Positions 1 to 9,856 are shown, numbered from the stretch's first letter. The stretch: DNA of 64,000 bases from Streptomyces qinglanensis (GCF_900111245.1 NZ_FOGO01000003.1:124001-188000); one strand, 5' to 3'. Notes: a model not told the origin generated them from the letters alone. Made by a program: numbers and translations.

Positions 1-1
1 C

Positions 2-781
2 GCCGCGCAGACCACGGCCCGCGCGCGGGTGGGCAGCTCCGACGTGGTGTGCAGATCGCACGACCGTGCTCTGGCGCACAAGCTCTCCGGAGCAGTCGCC
101 GCCGCTCTCCGCCCGCGCCACAGCACGACGGCGGTCGCGCTGTACGACCGCGCGTCCGGCACCTCGTGTGCATTCCGCGCGAGCGCCGCGTACGACTCGG
201 CGAGCGTCGTGAAGGCCACCTTGCTCGGCGCGCTGCTGCGACAGGCCGAGGAAGACCACCGCACGCTCACTCCGCAGGAGAAGAAGCGCGCCACCGCCAT
301 GATCACCACTTCGGACAACGACGCCACGAGCGCGCTGTGGAGCCAGGTCGGGCGCGGTGGCGTGCAGCACTTCCTGGATCTGGCCGGTATGCAGGACACC
401 GAGCCGGGCCCTCGGGGCAGCTGGGGGCTCACCCAGGTCACGGCCCGGGACGAGGTGAAGCTGCTCGAGTTGCTCACCTCACGCAACCGGGTGCTGGATG
501 CCGGATCCCGTGCGTACGCGCTCGACCTCATGGGCGAGGTCGTTCCCGGTCAGCGTTGGGGCACTCCCGCCGGGGCGCCGGAGGACGCCAGGGTGCAGGT
601 CAAGAACGGGTGGCTGCCGCGTGCCACCCACGGTTGGCGCATCAACAGTGTCGGCGCCTTCACCGACGGCGGCCACGACTACGGAGTCGCCGTGCTGTCC
701 CAGGACAACAGGACGATGGCCGAGGGCGTCGACACCGTCGAGGCCGCGTCCCGCGCGATCCACCGGGGGCTGGCCCGCTGA
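2..781 (+). CDS. Class A beta-lactamase-like serine hydrolase (5' truncated)
   Basis: The frame is open to the left edge, so the N-terminus (probably a signal peptide) lies outside the window. A GTG at 29 would give 250 residues but no export signal. Counting from that GTG, the three class A beta-lactamase/DD-peptidase boxes are visible: SVVK with the nucleophile near Ser59, SDN at 95-97, and KNG in place of KTG near 192. The fold should act on peptidoglycan-like amides or beta-lactams outside the cell. In actinomycetes most proteins of this kind are annotated only as serine hydrolases, and the Asn in the third box makes true beta-lactamase activity uncertain. A strong hairpin follows 240 bases downstream. 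Confidence 0.75.
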   Translation, partial: AAQTTARARVGSSDVVCRSHDRALAHKLSGAVAAALRPRHSTTAVALYDRASGTSCAFRASAAYDSASVVKATLLGALLRQAEEDHRTLTPQEKKRATAMITTSDNDATSALWSQVGRGGVQHFLDLAGMQDTEPGPRGSWGLTQVTARDEVKLLELLTSRNRVLDAGSRAYALDLMGEVVPGQRWGTPAGAPEDARVQVKNGWLPRATHGWRINSVGAFTDGGHDYGVAVLSQDNRTMAEGVDTVEAASRAIHRGLAR

Positions 782-1020
782 GGTCCCCCGCCGCAGGCCC
801 GGCAGCCGAGCCCGGGCCGGTGGATGGTCCGTATCTGTTCGCCGGGGGATCCCCTCGCGACAGCCTCCGGGGAACTCCGTGATCATCACCCTCGTGCCGA
901 GGGTCTGAACGTCCGTACAAGAGTCCCGCCGACCGTCAGCACTGCACCACGATGTCGGGCAGGACGGGGGCTCTCAGGGGCCGGCCACGGGCCTGCGGAC
1001 ACCCGATGTGCGCCCAGCCC

Positions 1021-1053
1021 GCATGCCCCGGTCTCCTGGAGACCGGGGCATGC
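1021..1053. terminator. Perfect 15-bp stem hairpin between convergent genes
   Basis: Bases 1021-1035 are the exact reverse complement of 1039-1053, leaving a 3-base loop. It lies between the serine hydrolase (ends 781, plus) and the ABC permease (ends 1135, minus), so it most likely terminates transcription from both sides. There is no U-tract, as is usual in streptomycetes. I see no gene in the rest of 782-1134. Confidence 0.8.
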
Positions 1054-1134
1054 GGGAGTTCCGGCGGGTGCGTCCCCGTACTCGACGGCGGAGGGCTCGC
1101 TCGTGACCGTGCCGGGCGGTTGTCCGCAGTGGGC

Positions 1135-3495
1135 CTACTCCGTGCGCAAGGCGGCAGCCGTCCGCATCCGGGCCGCCCACCGGGCCGGCAACAGCGCCCC
1201 GAGAACGGCGATGACCAGCCCGCCCAGGCACAAGAGCACCAGCTCCGGCGCCTGATACACGGCAAGCACCGTGTCCGGCAGACGCAGGCCCGCGCTGTCG
1301 CCCATCGCGGGCAGCACCCAGCCGTGCAGGGCCACCCCCAGGGGCACCCCGAGGGCGCCGCCGGCCAGGCCGGTCACGACGACCGAGGTGAGGACCATGC
1401 TGGTGGTCTGGCGCGGCGTCATGCCGAGCGCCTTGTGGATGCCCAGCTCGCGGACCCGCTCACGGGTGTCGAGGAGCACACCGCTCAGTACACCGAGCGC
1501 GGCGACCGCAACGAGCATCAGGGTCAGGAGCGTGGACAGGGAGTTGAGGGTGACGACCATCTCGCTTCCGCCCTCGGAGCCGCCCACGTCGGCGGTCAGA
1601 CCCAGCGGGCGCAGCTCCTTGTTCAGAGCGTCCGTGTAACTGCTCGCGTCCGTACCGGACGTGACCGCGATGTGGTGGGCCGTGGGCGCAAGGCCCGGCT
1701 CGGCGGACTTGAACGTCGCGGCGTCCGTGAGCACCTGCATGCCGTCGTGGCGAGGGTCGAGGATCTCGCCCACGATCCGCACGGTGACGGGCGCCCGGCG
1801 GCCTTCGAGGGTGATGACGTCGCCCACCTGCCGTCCGGTCGCGGTGAGGAACCCGGTCGGTACGACGGCCTCCCCGGGCTTGTGGAGCCAGCGTCCGGCG
1901 ACCATCGCGTACCCGGCCCACGAGGCATCACCGGTGAACGCGGTGACACGGGTCGAGCCGGACACACCGGCCACTGTCGCCGACGTGGTGGCCGTGCCGA
2001 AGTGTGCCCGGGTTCCGGGCTGTTCCTCGATGACCTCGCTCGGATCGGCCTGGCGCGTCTCCGAACCCGGGACCGGGGGGTGGAGGACACCGATGGTGAC
2101 ATCCGCGGCGTCGTGGTCCCGGGCCGCCATCACCTCTCCGAGGGAGGAGCCCAGGCCCACCGTGAAGGTGACGGCGATGGCGCCGAACACGATCGCCGTG
2201 CCCATGGCCAGCGTGCGGGCGGGCCGCGCGAAGGGCCGCGTCAGGCCGAGCGCGACCGGACGGGGCACCGGCAGCCGTGCCGCCAGGCGTGCCGCCCGCC
2301 GGCCGCGGCCTGCGCGCTGACCGCGGCCCGTGGCGAGCGCGTCGACCGTACGCAGTCGGCCCGCCCGCCAGGCGCCGGCGCACGCGGTCGCGGTCACCAG
2401 ACCGAGCACCCCGGCGACCACGGCCGCGTCCACCCACGGCTCCACCCCCAACCCGTCGGCGCCGTACGCGTCTTCGGCGTCGGACAGGATCGGGACGGCG
2501 AGCAGATGGCCCGTCACCACACCGAGCGCCGTGCCCATGAGCGTCGGCAGCAGGGCCTGGCCCAGGTAGGCGCGTACGACCTGGGCGGGAGTGAAACCGA
2601 TCGCCTTGAGGATGCCGATCCTGCGGATGCCGGAGCCGACCGTGGTCGCGACCACATTGCCCACGATGAGCACCGACATGACCAGACCGAGCACCCCGAA
2701 CGCCATCAGGAAGGGGACGTAGAGCGCGGTGTCCCGTTCGGCGCGCTTCTTCACGGTGAGCCACGACTGGGACCCGGCGACCGCCTTCGCGGGCAGCTGT
2801 GCGGTCACCGCCCTGCGGCCGGCCGCGACCTGGTCGGCGGTGTTCGCCGCGGCGAAGCGGTACAGCATCTGGCGGCCGTTCGGCTGCCCGTGCGGGGTGA
2901 GGGCGGTGAGCTGGGCCGGGGTGACCCAGGCTTCGGCGGTGCCGGTCGCGGAGCGGGCCGTGCCGACGACCTCCAGGGCCGGACTGTCCGGCAGATCGGG
3001 AAAGGTGACCTGCCGGCCGACGACCGAGGAGTTCCAGTCGCCGGCCGGCAGCACGATCTCTCCCGGGCCGGTGGCCCATCGGCCCGCGGTCAGGGCGAGG
3101 CGGTCGACGGTTCCGCCCGGCTCGGCTCGTCCGACCACGGTCATCGGCGGCGCGGGGAGGTCGTCGGAGAAGCGCGGGGTGAGCGTAGTCGTGCGGAAGG
3201 GACCCGCCGCGGCGCTCACCCCGGCAGCCTCGCCGGTGGCCCGCAGTTCGGTGTCGCTGGTGCCCGGCGCGTACTGCACGGACAGATGCGCACCGTCCTG
3301 CCGCGCGAAGGCAGCGTCGAACGGCCCGCTGGAGGCGGCAAGCAGCGATCCGGCGAGTACGGAGGAGGCCACGGCCATCAGCGTGGCGAGCGCGATCACC
3401 GCAGTCTGCACGCGCCGCCGCCGCACCCCGGAGCGGACGACGCGGCTCAGGGCGCCCGCGCGGCCACGCAGCACCCCTCGGCGTCCGGCGCTCAA
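1135..3495 (-). CDS. FtsX/MacB-type ABC transporter permease
   Basis: A protein of about 786 residues with two FtsX-like permease units. Each has an N-terminal membrane helix, a large extracytoplasmic domain and a block of three helices (near residues 250-390 and at the C-terminus), as in MacB/LolE-type mechanotransmission exporters. I chose the TTG at 3495: GGAGG sits 7 bases upstream and the TTG overlaps the ATPase stop as TTGA, whereas a GTG at 3474 has no usable ribosome site. It is the second gene of a two-gene exporter operon. A two-component system is encoded divergently, an arrangement common for peptide-antibiotic or envelope-stress exporters. The substrate cannot be deduced. Confidence 0.85.
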   Translation of the reverse strand: MSAGRRGVLRGRAGALSRVVRSGVRRRRVQTAVIALATLMAVASSVLAGSLLAASSGPFDAAFARQDGAHLSVQYAPGTSDTELRATGEAAGVSAAAGPFRTTTLTPRFSDDLPAPPMTVVGRAEPGGTVDRLALTAGRWATGPGEIVLPAGDWNSSVVGRQVTFPDLPDSPALEVVGTARSATGTAEAWVTPAQLTALTPHGQPNGRQMLYRFAAANTADQVAAGRRAVTAQLPAKAVAGSQSWLTVKKRAERDTALYVPFLMAFGVLGLVMSVLIVGNVVATTVGSGIRRIGILKAIGFTPAQVVRAYLGQALLPTLMGTALGVVTGHLLAVPILSDAEDAYGADGLGVEPWVDAAVVAGVLGLVTATACAGAWRAGRLRTVDALATGRGQRAGRGRRAARLAARLPVPRPVALGLTRPFARPARTLAMGTAIVFGAIAVTFTVGLGSSLGEVMAARDHDAADVTIGVLHPPVPGSETRQADPSEVIEEQPGTRAHFGTATTSATVAGVSGSTRVTAFTGDASWAGYAMVAGRWLHKPGEAVVPTGFLTATGRQVGDVITLEGRRAPVTVRIVGEILDPRHDGMQVLTDAATFKSAEPGLAPTAHHIAVTSGTDASSYTDALNKELRPLGLTADVGGSEGGSEMVVTLNSLSTLLTLMLVAVAALGVLSGVLLDTRERVRELGIHKALGMTPRQTTSMVLTSVVVTGLAGGALGVPLGVALHGWVLPAMGDSAGLRLPDTVLAVYQAPELVLLCLGGLVIAVLGALLPARWAARMRTAAALRTE

Positions 3496-4196
3496 CGGAC
3501 AGCCTCCGCACAGGAGTCGGCAGCGATCCTGCCGTCGGCAAGGTGGATCGTGCGGGTCGTGCACGCCTGGGCCAGGGCTACATCGTGGGTGACCAGGACA
3601 ACGGTCTGGCCGTCGGCGTGCAGAGCGCGCAGCAGTTCGCTGACGTCCTCGCCGGACGCCGAGTCCAGGGCCCCGGTCGGCTCGTCGGCCAGCAGCAGCG
3701 GCGGTCGGTTCATCAACGCCCGTGCCACCGCGACGCGTTGCTGCTCACCACCCGAGAGCCGGCCGGGATGGGCCCGGGCATGCCGGTCGATGCCCAGGCT
3801 CTCCAGGAGCTCCGCCGCCCGCCGGTGTGCCGAGCCGCGCGCCATACCGGCCAGCTGGGCGGGCAGCACCACGTTGTCGACGACGGTCAGATCGTCGAGC
3901 AGATGGAAGAACTGGAACACCATGCCAATCTTGGCCCTCCGGAAGCGGGCCGCCGCCGCTTCACCGAGTCCGTCGACCCGTACGCCGTCCACCGTGACCG
4001 TCCCCGCGTCCGGCCGGTCCAGGCCCGCGATCAGATTGAGCAGGGTGGACTTGCCGCTGCCCGACGGCCCGAGAATCGCGACGGCCTCACCGGCCTGCAC
4101 GGTCAAGGAGGTGTCCTGCAGGGCGGGCAGTCCCTCGGAAGCTGCGTCGTGGCGGCGGCTCACGTCGCGCAGTTCGACCACTGGCGTGGTGGGCAT
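3492..4196 (-). CDS. MacB/LolD-type ABC transporter ATP-binding protein
   Basis: A 234-residue nucleotide-binding protein with all motifs: Walker A GPSGSGKST, Q-loop in FQFFHLLDDL, signature LSGGEQQ, Walker B LLLADEPTGALD and the switch His in VTHD. The FQFF(H/N)L stretch and short length fit the LolD/MacB subfamily that partners FtsX-like permeases. The ATG at 4196 is followed directly by an ABC-like N-terminus; the longer open frame upstream is antisense to the histidine kinase. It is translationally coupled to the permease by a TTGA overlap. The 213-base gap to the divergent kinase gene should hold both promoters. Confidence 0.92.
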   Translation of the reverse strand: MPTTPVVELRDVSRRHDAASEGLPALQDTSLTVQAGEAVAILGPSGSGKSTLLNLIAGLDRPDAGTVTVDGVRVDGLGEAAAARFRRAKIGMVFQFFHLLDDLTVVDNVVLPAQLAGMARGSAHRRAAELLESLGIDRHARAHPGRLSGGEQQRVAVARALMNRPPLLLADEPTGALDSASGEDVSELLRALHADGQTVVLVTHDVALAQACTTRTIHLADGRIAADSCAEAVR

Positions 4197-4409
4197 GGGG
4201 TTCTCCTCGAGTCCGTACGGTGCGCCCGGCTGGGCCCGACCGACGCTAGGAGCGAGGAGAGCCGCGCCGCGTCGGCAGCCGGACCCATGTCGGCGGAACG
4301 CGAGGACGACATCCCGGCGGGGGTCCTCCTCGGGGAGTAGTCGTGCGGCGTACGCGAGTGCTCTGCGGGAACGATGCGAGGCGCCGGGCTGCCCGGCGAG
4401 AATGGCCCG

Positions 4410-5717
4410 ATGGACACAGCGCCCGTGGCAGCCAGGCTGAGCGACGGCATCGCCCTGCTGCGGCGACCGACAGGTCCGCCGCCCTGCCCTGCCCGGCGCA
4501 ACCTGGTCTTCGACGTGCTGCTCGCCCTGGTCATCGGCGGCGTCGTACTCCACTGGGCCGTGCACAACGGCGCGGAACAGTTGCGCAACTCGCCCGACGG
4601 CATCGCCACACTCGTGCTCGGCCCGGAGGTCGGCATCGAGATCACCGTGGTGGCGCTGACGGTTCTCGCCTGGGCGCCCTTGGTCCTCCGCCGCCGACAC
4701 CCCCTGGCAGTGCTGTGGATCGTGACGGCCGCGGCAGTGCTGACGCCGGCCGGCGCGCAGCGGATCACCTTCTACGCGATCGTCATCGCCGCCTACACGG
4801 CCGCCGTCTACAGCCCCTACCGGGCCGCCACCCTGCTCAGCCTGCCGGTGACCGTGTGCACCATCGGCACGGACGAACACACCCGCATCATGGGCGCGAT
4901 GACCTCGCCGCCCATCGTGCCCACCCAGTACGTCCCGCTGCTCATCCTCATCCCGCTGATCTTCGCGGCGAACGGCATGCGCACCTGGAAGCTGCGTACC
5001 GCCGCAAGCCAGGACCGGGTGTCGGCCCTGGAACGCGAACGCGCCGAGGAGCTGCGCCGCGCCACCGAGCAGGAGCGAGCCCGCATCGCTCGCGAGTTGC
5101 ACGATGTCGTCACGCACAACGTGAGCATGATGACCATCCAGGCGGGCGCCGCCCGCAAGGTCATGGACCTCGCTCCCGACGAGGCCCGCGAGGCCCTCCT
5201 CGCCGTCGAGGCGGCCGGCCGCTCGGCGCTGGCCGAACTGCGCCACACCATGGGCCTGCTCACCATGGACGAGCCGCCGGATCCCGACCAGCCGACCGCC
5301 CCCGACCTCACCCCACAGCCGGGCCTCGACCAGCTGGATTCCCTCGTCGACCGCATGCGCCACACCGGAGTGCCCGTCACCCTCACCACGTCCGGCACCC
5401 CGCGCGAGGTACCCTCCGGCATCGGACTGACCGCCTATCGCGTCGTCCAGGAAGCCCTGACCAACACCGTCAAGCACGCCCACGGAGCGCAGGCGACGGT
5501 GAGCGTCGACTACGCCGACGACCACCTGAAGGTCGAGATCGCCGACACCGGCGGCGCCTCCTCCGCCGCCGCTGCGGCCACCGGCAACGGCCGCGGCCTG
5601 CTCGGCCTGCGCGAGCGCCTGTCCGTCTACGACGGCGCCCTGCACACCGGGCGCCGCCTGACCGGCGGCTACCGCGTCAGGGCCCACATCCCCCTGCCTC
5701 CTGTGGAGACCGTGTGA
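4410..5717 (+). CDS. NarL-family sensor histidine kinase
   Basis: About 435 residues. The N-terminal third has four to five hydrophobic segments (around residues 35-55, 80-100, 105-150 and 175-190), then a short coiled coil and a HisKA_3 dimerisation helix with the phospho-acceptor His in RELHDVVTH. The C-terminal HATPase domain has an N-box (EALTNTVKHA) and a G-box (NGRGLLGLRER). The sensing part is mostly membrane-embedded with little extracytoplasmic sequence, as in intramembrane-sensing kinases that watch drug exporters. ATG 4410 is preferred over 4374 because homologous-looking sequence begins there, though neither has a strong ribosome site. It overlaps the response regulator by GTGA. 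Confidence 0.88.
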   Translation: MDTAPVAARLSDGIALLRRPTGPPPCPARRNLVFDVLLALVIGGVVLHWAVHNGAEQLRNSPDGIATLVLGPEVGIEITVVALTVLAWAPLVLRRRHPLAVLWIVTAAAVLTPAGAQRITFYAIVIAAYTAAVYSPYRAATLLSLPVTVCTIGTDEHTRIMGAMTSPPIVPTQYVPLLILIPLIFAANGMRTWKLRTAASQDRVSALERERAEELRRATEQERARIARELHDVVTHNVSMMTIQAGAARKVMDLAPDEAREALLAVEAAGRSALAELRHTMGLLTMDEPPDPDQPTAPDLTPQPGLDQLDSLVDRMRHTGVPVTLTTSGTPREVPSGIGLTAYRVVQEALTNTVKHAHGAQATVSVDYADDHLKVEIADTGGASSAAAAATGNGRGLLGLRERLSVYDGALHTGRRLTGGYRVRAHIPLPPVETV

Positions 5718-6394
5718 GTGCGCCTCTGCGTGTGGTGGTCGCCGACGACCAGGCGCTCGTACGCACCGGCTTCCGGCTGATCCTCATGGCCGACGGCATC
5801 GAGGTGGTCGCCGAGGCCGCAGACGGCGAGGAAGCGGTCGAGGCGGTGGCCCGCACCCGGCCCGACGTCGTCCTGATGGACATCCGCATGCCCGAGCTGG
5901 ACGGCCTGGAGGCCACCCGCCGCATCCTCACCGGCGCCCCCGAGGAGCCCCGCGTGATCATGCTGACCACCTTCGACCTCGACGACCTGGTCTACGCCGC
6001 GCTCGCCGCCGGGGCCGGCGGCTTCCTGCTGAAGGACGTCACTCCCGAGCACCTGGTCGCCGCCGTCCGCTTGGTCCGCACCGGCGACGCCCTGCTCGCA
6101 CCGGCCATCACCCGCCGCCTCGTCGAGCGCTACGCCCACACCGCCGCCGCGCCCGCCCCCGACAGCCCCCCGCACCGCGACCTGGAAGCGCTCACCCCGC
6201 GCGAACTGGACGTCCTGCGCCTGCTGGCCCAGGGCCTGAGCAACGCCGAACTCGCCGAACGCCTCTTCCTGTCCGAGACGACGGTGAAGACCCATGTCGG
6301 CCGCATCCTCGCCAAGCTCCGACTCCGTGACCGCGTCCAGGCCGTGGTCACGGCCTACGAAACCGGACTGGTCAGCCCCAAGACGGCCGGATAG
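5714..6394 (+). CDS. LuxR/NarL-family response regulator
   Basis: A 226-residue two-domain regulator. The receiver domain has the acidic pair DD near residue 10, the phospho-acceptor Asp in VVLMDIRMPELDG and the conserved Lys in FLLKDV. The C-terminal HTH begins LTPRELDVLRLLAQG and holds the recognition helix SETTVKTHVGRIL. The GTG start overlaps the kinase stop (GTGA), so the two are translated together. The likely target is the divergent ABC exporter at 1135-4196, inferred from position only. Confidence 0.93.
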   Translation: MSAPLRVVVADDQALVRTGFRLILMADGIEVVAEAADGEEAVEAVARTRPDVVLMDIRMPELDGLEATRRILTGAPEEPRVIMLTTFDLDDLVYAALAAGAGGFLLKDVTPEHLVAAVRLVRTGDALLAPAITRRLVERYAHTAAAPAPDSPPHRDLEALTPRELDVLRLLAQGLSNAELAERLFLSETTVKTHVGRILAKLRLRDRVQAVVTAYETGLVSPKTAG

Positions 6395-6465
6395 ACGCCG
6401 TGCCGAGGATCCGGCCTGCCCCGATGCGGGGCACGCCGACCTTCCCGGACACCGTTTCGGACTGC

Positions 6466-6475
6466 GGGGGGGGGG
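6466..6475. repeat. Run of ten G in the 6395-6603 intergenic region
   Basis: A homopolymer of ten G lies between the response regulator and the convergent second permease. The rest of this 209-base gap holds only a weak 6-bp hairpin (6417-6433) and no gene. Confidence 0.7.
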
Positions 6476-6603
6476 CGCCACGCCGGCCCGCCGTCACCAC
6501 GACCGACACGGGCTTGTGGCCCTGCCCTCCTCCGCGAATCCTGGACCGGCCGACGCCGGACACCCGGCCGGCCCGCCGACCAGCCCGAGCAGGCCCCGGG
6601 CGG

Positions 6604-9042
6604 TCAGAGGGAGTCGCCGAGAGTGTCCGCGAGGCGCTGCCGCACCGCGCGCGAGGCCGGGAGCAGGGAGACGGCGACCGCGCCCGTCACCACCGCCGCC
6701 ACCAGGAGGAGCAGCACCGCGGGCGGGGGGTGTTGGGCGATTCCGGCGCCGATGCCGCTGGAGCGGCCCTGCAGGTCGATCAGCCATCCCGACACGAGGA
6801 CGCCTGCCGCCGTGCCGACCAGGGCGGCGGCCAGGGCGGTGAAGCTGGTCCCGGCCACGATCACGGCGATGATCTGCCGTGGCGTCAGCCCGATGGCCCG
6901 GAGGGCGAGCAGGTCGCGGCGCCGGTCGCGTACTCCCGCGGCGATCGTCGTCGACAGCTCGGCCAGGCCGATCAGTGCCAGCACGGTCACGAGTCCGCCC
7001 AGCACTCCGTGCACGGGCAGCAGTTCGTGCACCGGGTTGGGGATCTCCCGCACGTCCACCCGGCTCTCGGCCGCCGAGGAGAGTCCGGCGGCGACGGCGG
7101 CGGGGTCGGCGTCCTGGTCCAGGACGAGGTGGTAGAAGCCGGGGTGCTGCGCGAGGCCGCCCGCGCGCAGCGTGTCGAGGGTGGTCGAGATGACCCGGCC
7201 GTCCTCCTCCGGCTCGATACTGCGCCCGACGAGGTGCAGCACCTGCGGACGGCCGCCGACCGTCACCCGCACCCAGTCGCCGACCCGCACGTCGAGCAGG
7301 TCGAGGAGGCCCTGTCCGGCGACCGCCTCGTGGGCCCGGTGCGGGGCGCGTCCGTCGGCGATGGTGAGCGGGTAGGGGTCCCGGTCCATGCCGAGGCCGC
7401 GCAGCGTGATCGTGCCGGTCTGGCCGGGTACCAGTGCCTTGGCCTCGGCCCCCGGGTAGGCCGCGGTCACCTCCGGCCGCTCGGCGAGCATCCGCGCCAC
7501 GGCGGTGTCGTCGAGGTCGTCGCCGCGCACGGTGAGCGCGGCGGGTATGCCCACCTTCTCCGGGTTGTGCTCCAGCCGGTCGAGGGTGGTCCAGGCGCCC
7601 AGCACGATGGTGATCAGCAGCAGGGGCACGGCCAGCCGCGCGACCGCGGCGCAGGACCGTGCCCGGGAGTGGAAGGCGCCGCGCCAGCCGAGGACGAGCG
7701 CGGGCGGCAGCCGCAGCCCGAGGGCGCGCCGAACGGTGCCGGGCATCCGGCGGACGGCGGGGGTGGCGGGCCGGGCGACCGGCACCGGCGGCACCCGGCC
7801 GACCCGCCAGGCGGCCAGCGCGGTCGTACCGGTGATCAGGAGCAGCGCGCCGAGCGGGATCGCGAGCGGCACCCAGGCGTGTGCGGGGAGCGCCTGCCAC
7901 AGCCGCATGGCCTCGCCGAGCCGTCCGGGCATCCGGGGCCCGAGGACTTCGGTGAGCAGGGCGCCGCAGGCCACGCCGAGCAGGCCGAGCGCCGCGTGTT
8001 CGAGGAAGAAGGTGCGGATGAGCTGGCCGGGGGTGAAGCCGATGGCTTTGAGGATGGCGATGTCCCGCAGGTGGCCCCGGATGCTGGTGCTGATGGCTCC
8101 GGCGACGGCGAGCGAGGCGGCGAGCAGCGCGCTGAGGCCGAAGAGGCCGAGGAGCAGTCCCAGGAGCCGGCCGCCGCCCTCGGCTTCCTCCCGTGCCTGC
8201 TGCCAGGTGGAGACGGTGACGATCCGGTCGTCGCCGAGTTGGGTGACCGCGCGCTGGACGACGAAGTCGGTGTCCTCCGGGTCGTCGAGCCGCAGCCCGA
8301 TGGTCTGCCCGAGCTGGTCGTCCTCGTGCTCGATGTGCGGCAGGGTGTTCGGCAGCACCCAGCCGATGCCGGGGGCGCGGCCGGGGCTGTACCGCTCCTC
8401 GGCGGATTCCGCGATGCCGGTGACGCGCAGCGGATGGGCGGTGCCGCGGGAGTCGTAGACGCGCAGCACGTCGCCGGGTTCGGCCCACAGGGCCCGGGCG
8501 AGCGAGCTCTCCAGCACGATGCCCTCGGCCGGTTGCGCGGGGGCGCGCTCGGCGGGAGCCGCGCGTGTCGCGTGCGTGCTGCGGGTGGCCGCCTGCGAGG
8601 GCTCCTCCGTGTCCGGCGCGGCGGTACCGGTCCGGGTCCTGGGAGTGGCGCCGGCCGCGTCGCGTTCCTGGAGCCAGCGGCCCTCGGTGACCAGGGGGCG
8701 GGCCACCTTCGGCGGTTCGGGGCCGGCGCCGCGGAGCTGGATCCTCGCCCTGGTGCCGCCGAGCTCCGCGGTGGCGGACGCGGTGCGGAACGCGCGGGAG
8801 GCGGACTCCACGCCTTCGAGTCCGGCCAGTGCGCCCGCGTCGGCCTCGGTCGTGGTCTGGATCCAGATGTGCGCGCCGTTGGACTCGGTGAACACCCGCT
8901 GCCAGGGGCTGGCCCCGTACGCGAGGAACGCACCGGACAGCAGCAGCGACATGGTGACCCCGGCCGTGGCCAGAACGAGGAACAGCGCCTCGCCGCGGCG
9001 CGCCCGCAGATCGGCGCGCACCCAGCGCGCCATGGCCCGCAC
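6604..9042 (-). CDS. FtsX-type ABC transporter permease (second system)
   Basis: 812 residues with two FtsX-like units. The N-terminal helix (about 18-42) is followed by a long extracytoplasmic domain, including an Ala/Arg/Glu-rich stretch near 130-170, then helices near 290-420, a second extracytoplasmic domain, and a terminal block of helices near 660-800. GTG 9042 has AAGGG 8 bases upstream; ATG 9033 is a weaker alternative. It lies 4 bases behind the ATPase gene and is the last gene of a PadR-ATPase-permease operon. It is a distant paralogue of the 1135-3495 permease. Substrate unknown. Confidence 0.85.
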   Translation of the reverse strand: MRAMARWVRADLRARRGEALFLVLATAGVTMSLLLSGAFLAYGASPWQRVFTESNGAHIWIQTTTEADAGALAGLEGVESASRAFRTASATAELGGTRARIQLRGAGPEPPKVARPLVTEGRWLQERDAAGATPRTRTGTAAPDTEEPSQAATRSTHATRAAPAERAPAQPAEGIVLESSLARALWAEPGDVLRVYDSRGTAHPLRVTGIAESAEERYSPGRAPGIGWVLPNTLPHIEHEDDQLGQTIGLRLDDPEDTDFVVQRAVTQLGDDRIVTVSTWQQAREEAEGGGRLLGLLLGLFGLSALLAASLAVAGAISTSIRGHLRDIAILKAIGFTPGQLIRTFFLEHAALGLLGVACGALLTEVLGPRMPGRLGEAMRLWQALPAHAWVPLAIPLGALLLITGTTALAAWRVGRVPPVPVARPATPAVRRMPGTVRRALGLRLPPALVLGWRGAFHSRARSCAAVARLAVPLLLITIVLGAWTTLDRLEHNPEKVGIPAALTVRGDDLDDTAVARMLAERPEVTAAYPGAEAKALVPGQTGTITLRGLGMDRDPYPLTIADGRAPHRAHEAVAGQGLLDLLDVRVGDWVRVTVGGRPQVLHLVGRSIEPEEDGRVISTTLDTLRAGGLAQHPGFYHLVLDQDADPAAVAAGLSSAAESRVDVREIPNPVHELLPVHGVLGGLVTVLALIGLAELSTTIAAGVRDRRRDLLALRAIGLTPRQIIAVIVAGTSFTALAAALVGTAAGVLVSGWLIDLQGRSSGIGAGIAQHPPPAVLLLLVAAVVTGAVAVSLLPASRAVRQRLADTLGDSL

Positions 9043-9046
9043 CGGG

Positions 9047-9856
9047 TCAGCCCTTCAGCTTGAGCGTGCCGGACACGCCACCCGTCGGCCGGTCGGCCGG
9101 GGATCCGCCGCCCAGCGCCGCGTCGTCGACGATCCTGCCGTCGAAGAGGCTGATCACCCGGTCCGCGGCGCTTGCCACCCGGGCGTCGTGGGTGACCAGC
9201 ACGATGGTCTGGCCGCGCGCGTGGTACCGGGACAGCAGCCGCAGCACTTCCCGGGTGCCTTTGCTGTCCAGGCTGCCGGCGGGTTCGTCGGCCAGCAGCA
9301 GGCTGGAGCGGTTGACCAGCGCGCGGGCGAGTGCGACGCGCTGCTGCTCTCCGCCGGAGAGCTCGCCGGGGGTGCTGTTCTCCCTGCCTTCCAGGCCGAG
9401 GTCGTCGAGCAGTTCGGCACGCTTGGCGCGGGCCTGGCGCGGGGAGCTCCCGGCGAGCAGCGCGGGCAGTTCGACGTTGTCGGCCACGGTCAGGTGGGAG
9501 ATGAGGTTGAAGAACTGGAAGACGATGCCGATGCGGCGTCTGCGCAGCACGGCCCAGCGGGCCTCGCTGTAGGTGTCGACCCGCTCGCCCTCCAGCCAGA
9601 TGCGCCCGCGGTCGGGCCGGTGCAGTCCGCCCAGCAGGTGCAGCAGAGTGGACTTGCCGGCCCCGGACGGGCCGGTGATCGCGACGAACTCGCCGCGTTC
9701 GATCCGCAGGTCCACCCCGCGTACGGCCTTGACGGGCGCGCCGGCCTCGGTGCGGTGCATCTTGACCAGGTCCTCGGCCAGCACGACCGGAGTGGCGGCC
9801 TCGGCCGGTATGCCTTCGCCGTCGGCGGACCGCGCCCCCCGAACCTCGCGGCTCAT
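9047..9856 (-). CDS. ABC transporter ATP-binding protein, FtsX-permease partner
   Basis: 269 residues: about 25 residues of N-terminal extension, then a complete ATPase with Walker A GPSGAGKST, Q-loop FQFFNLISHL, signature LSGGEQQ, Walker B LLLADEPAGSLD and switch His in VTHD. The first base pairs overlap the PadR stop (ATGA), so translation is coupled to the repressor. It pairs with the following permease to form a MacB-like exporter. Confidence 0.92.
   Translation of the reverse strand: MSREVRGARSADGEGIPAEAATPVVLAEDLVKMHRTEAGAPVKAVRGVDLRIERGEFVAITGPSGAGKSTLLHLLGGLHRPDRGRIWLEGERVDTYSEARWAVLRRRRIGIVFQFFNLISHLTVADNVELPALLAGSSPRQARAKRAELLDDLGLEGRENSTPGELSGGEQQRVALARALVNRSSLLLADEPAGSLDSKGTREVLRLLSRYHARGQTIVLVTHDARVASAADRVISLFDGRIVDDAALGGGSPADRPTGGVSGTLKLKG

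Noticed and set aside
29..781. A complete cytoplasmic serine hydrolase starting at GTG 29
   Set aside because: The frame is open to the window edge and the family is exported, so the true start is most likely outside.
952..4440. A 1162-codon plus-strand open frame
   Set aside because: It is antisense to the FtsX permease and its ATPase, which have full motifs and overlapping starts. Its translation is low-complexity Arg/Gly/His and shows no domain.
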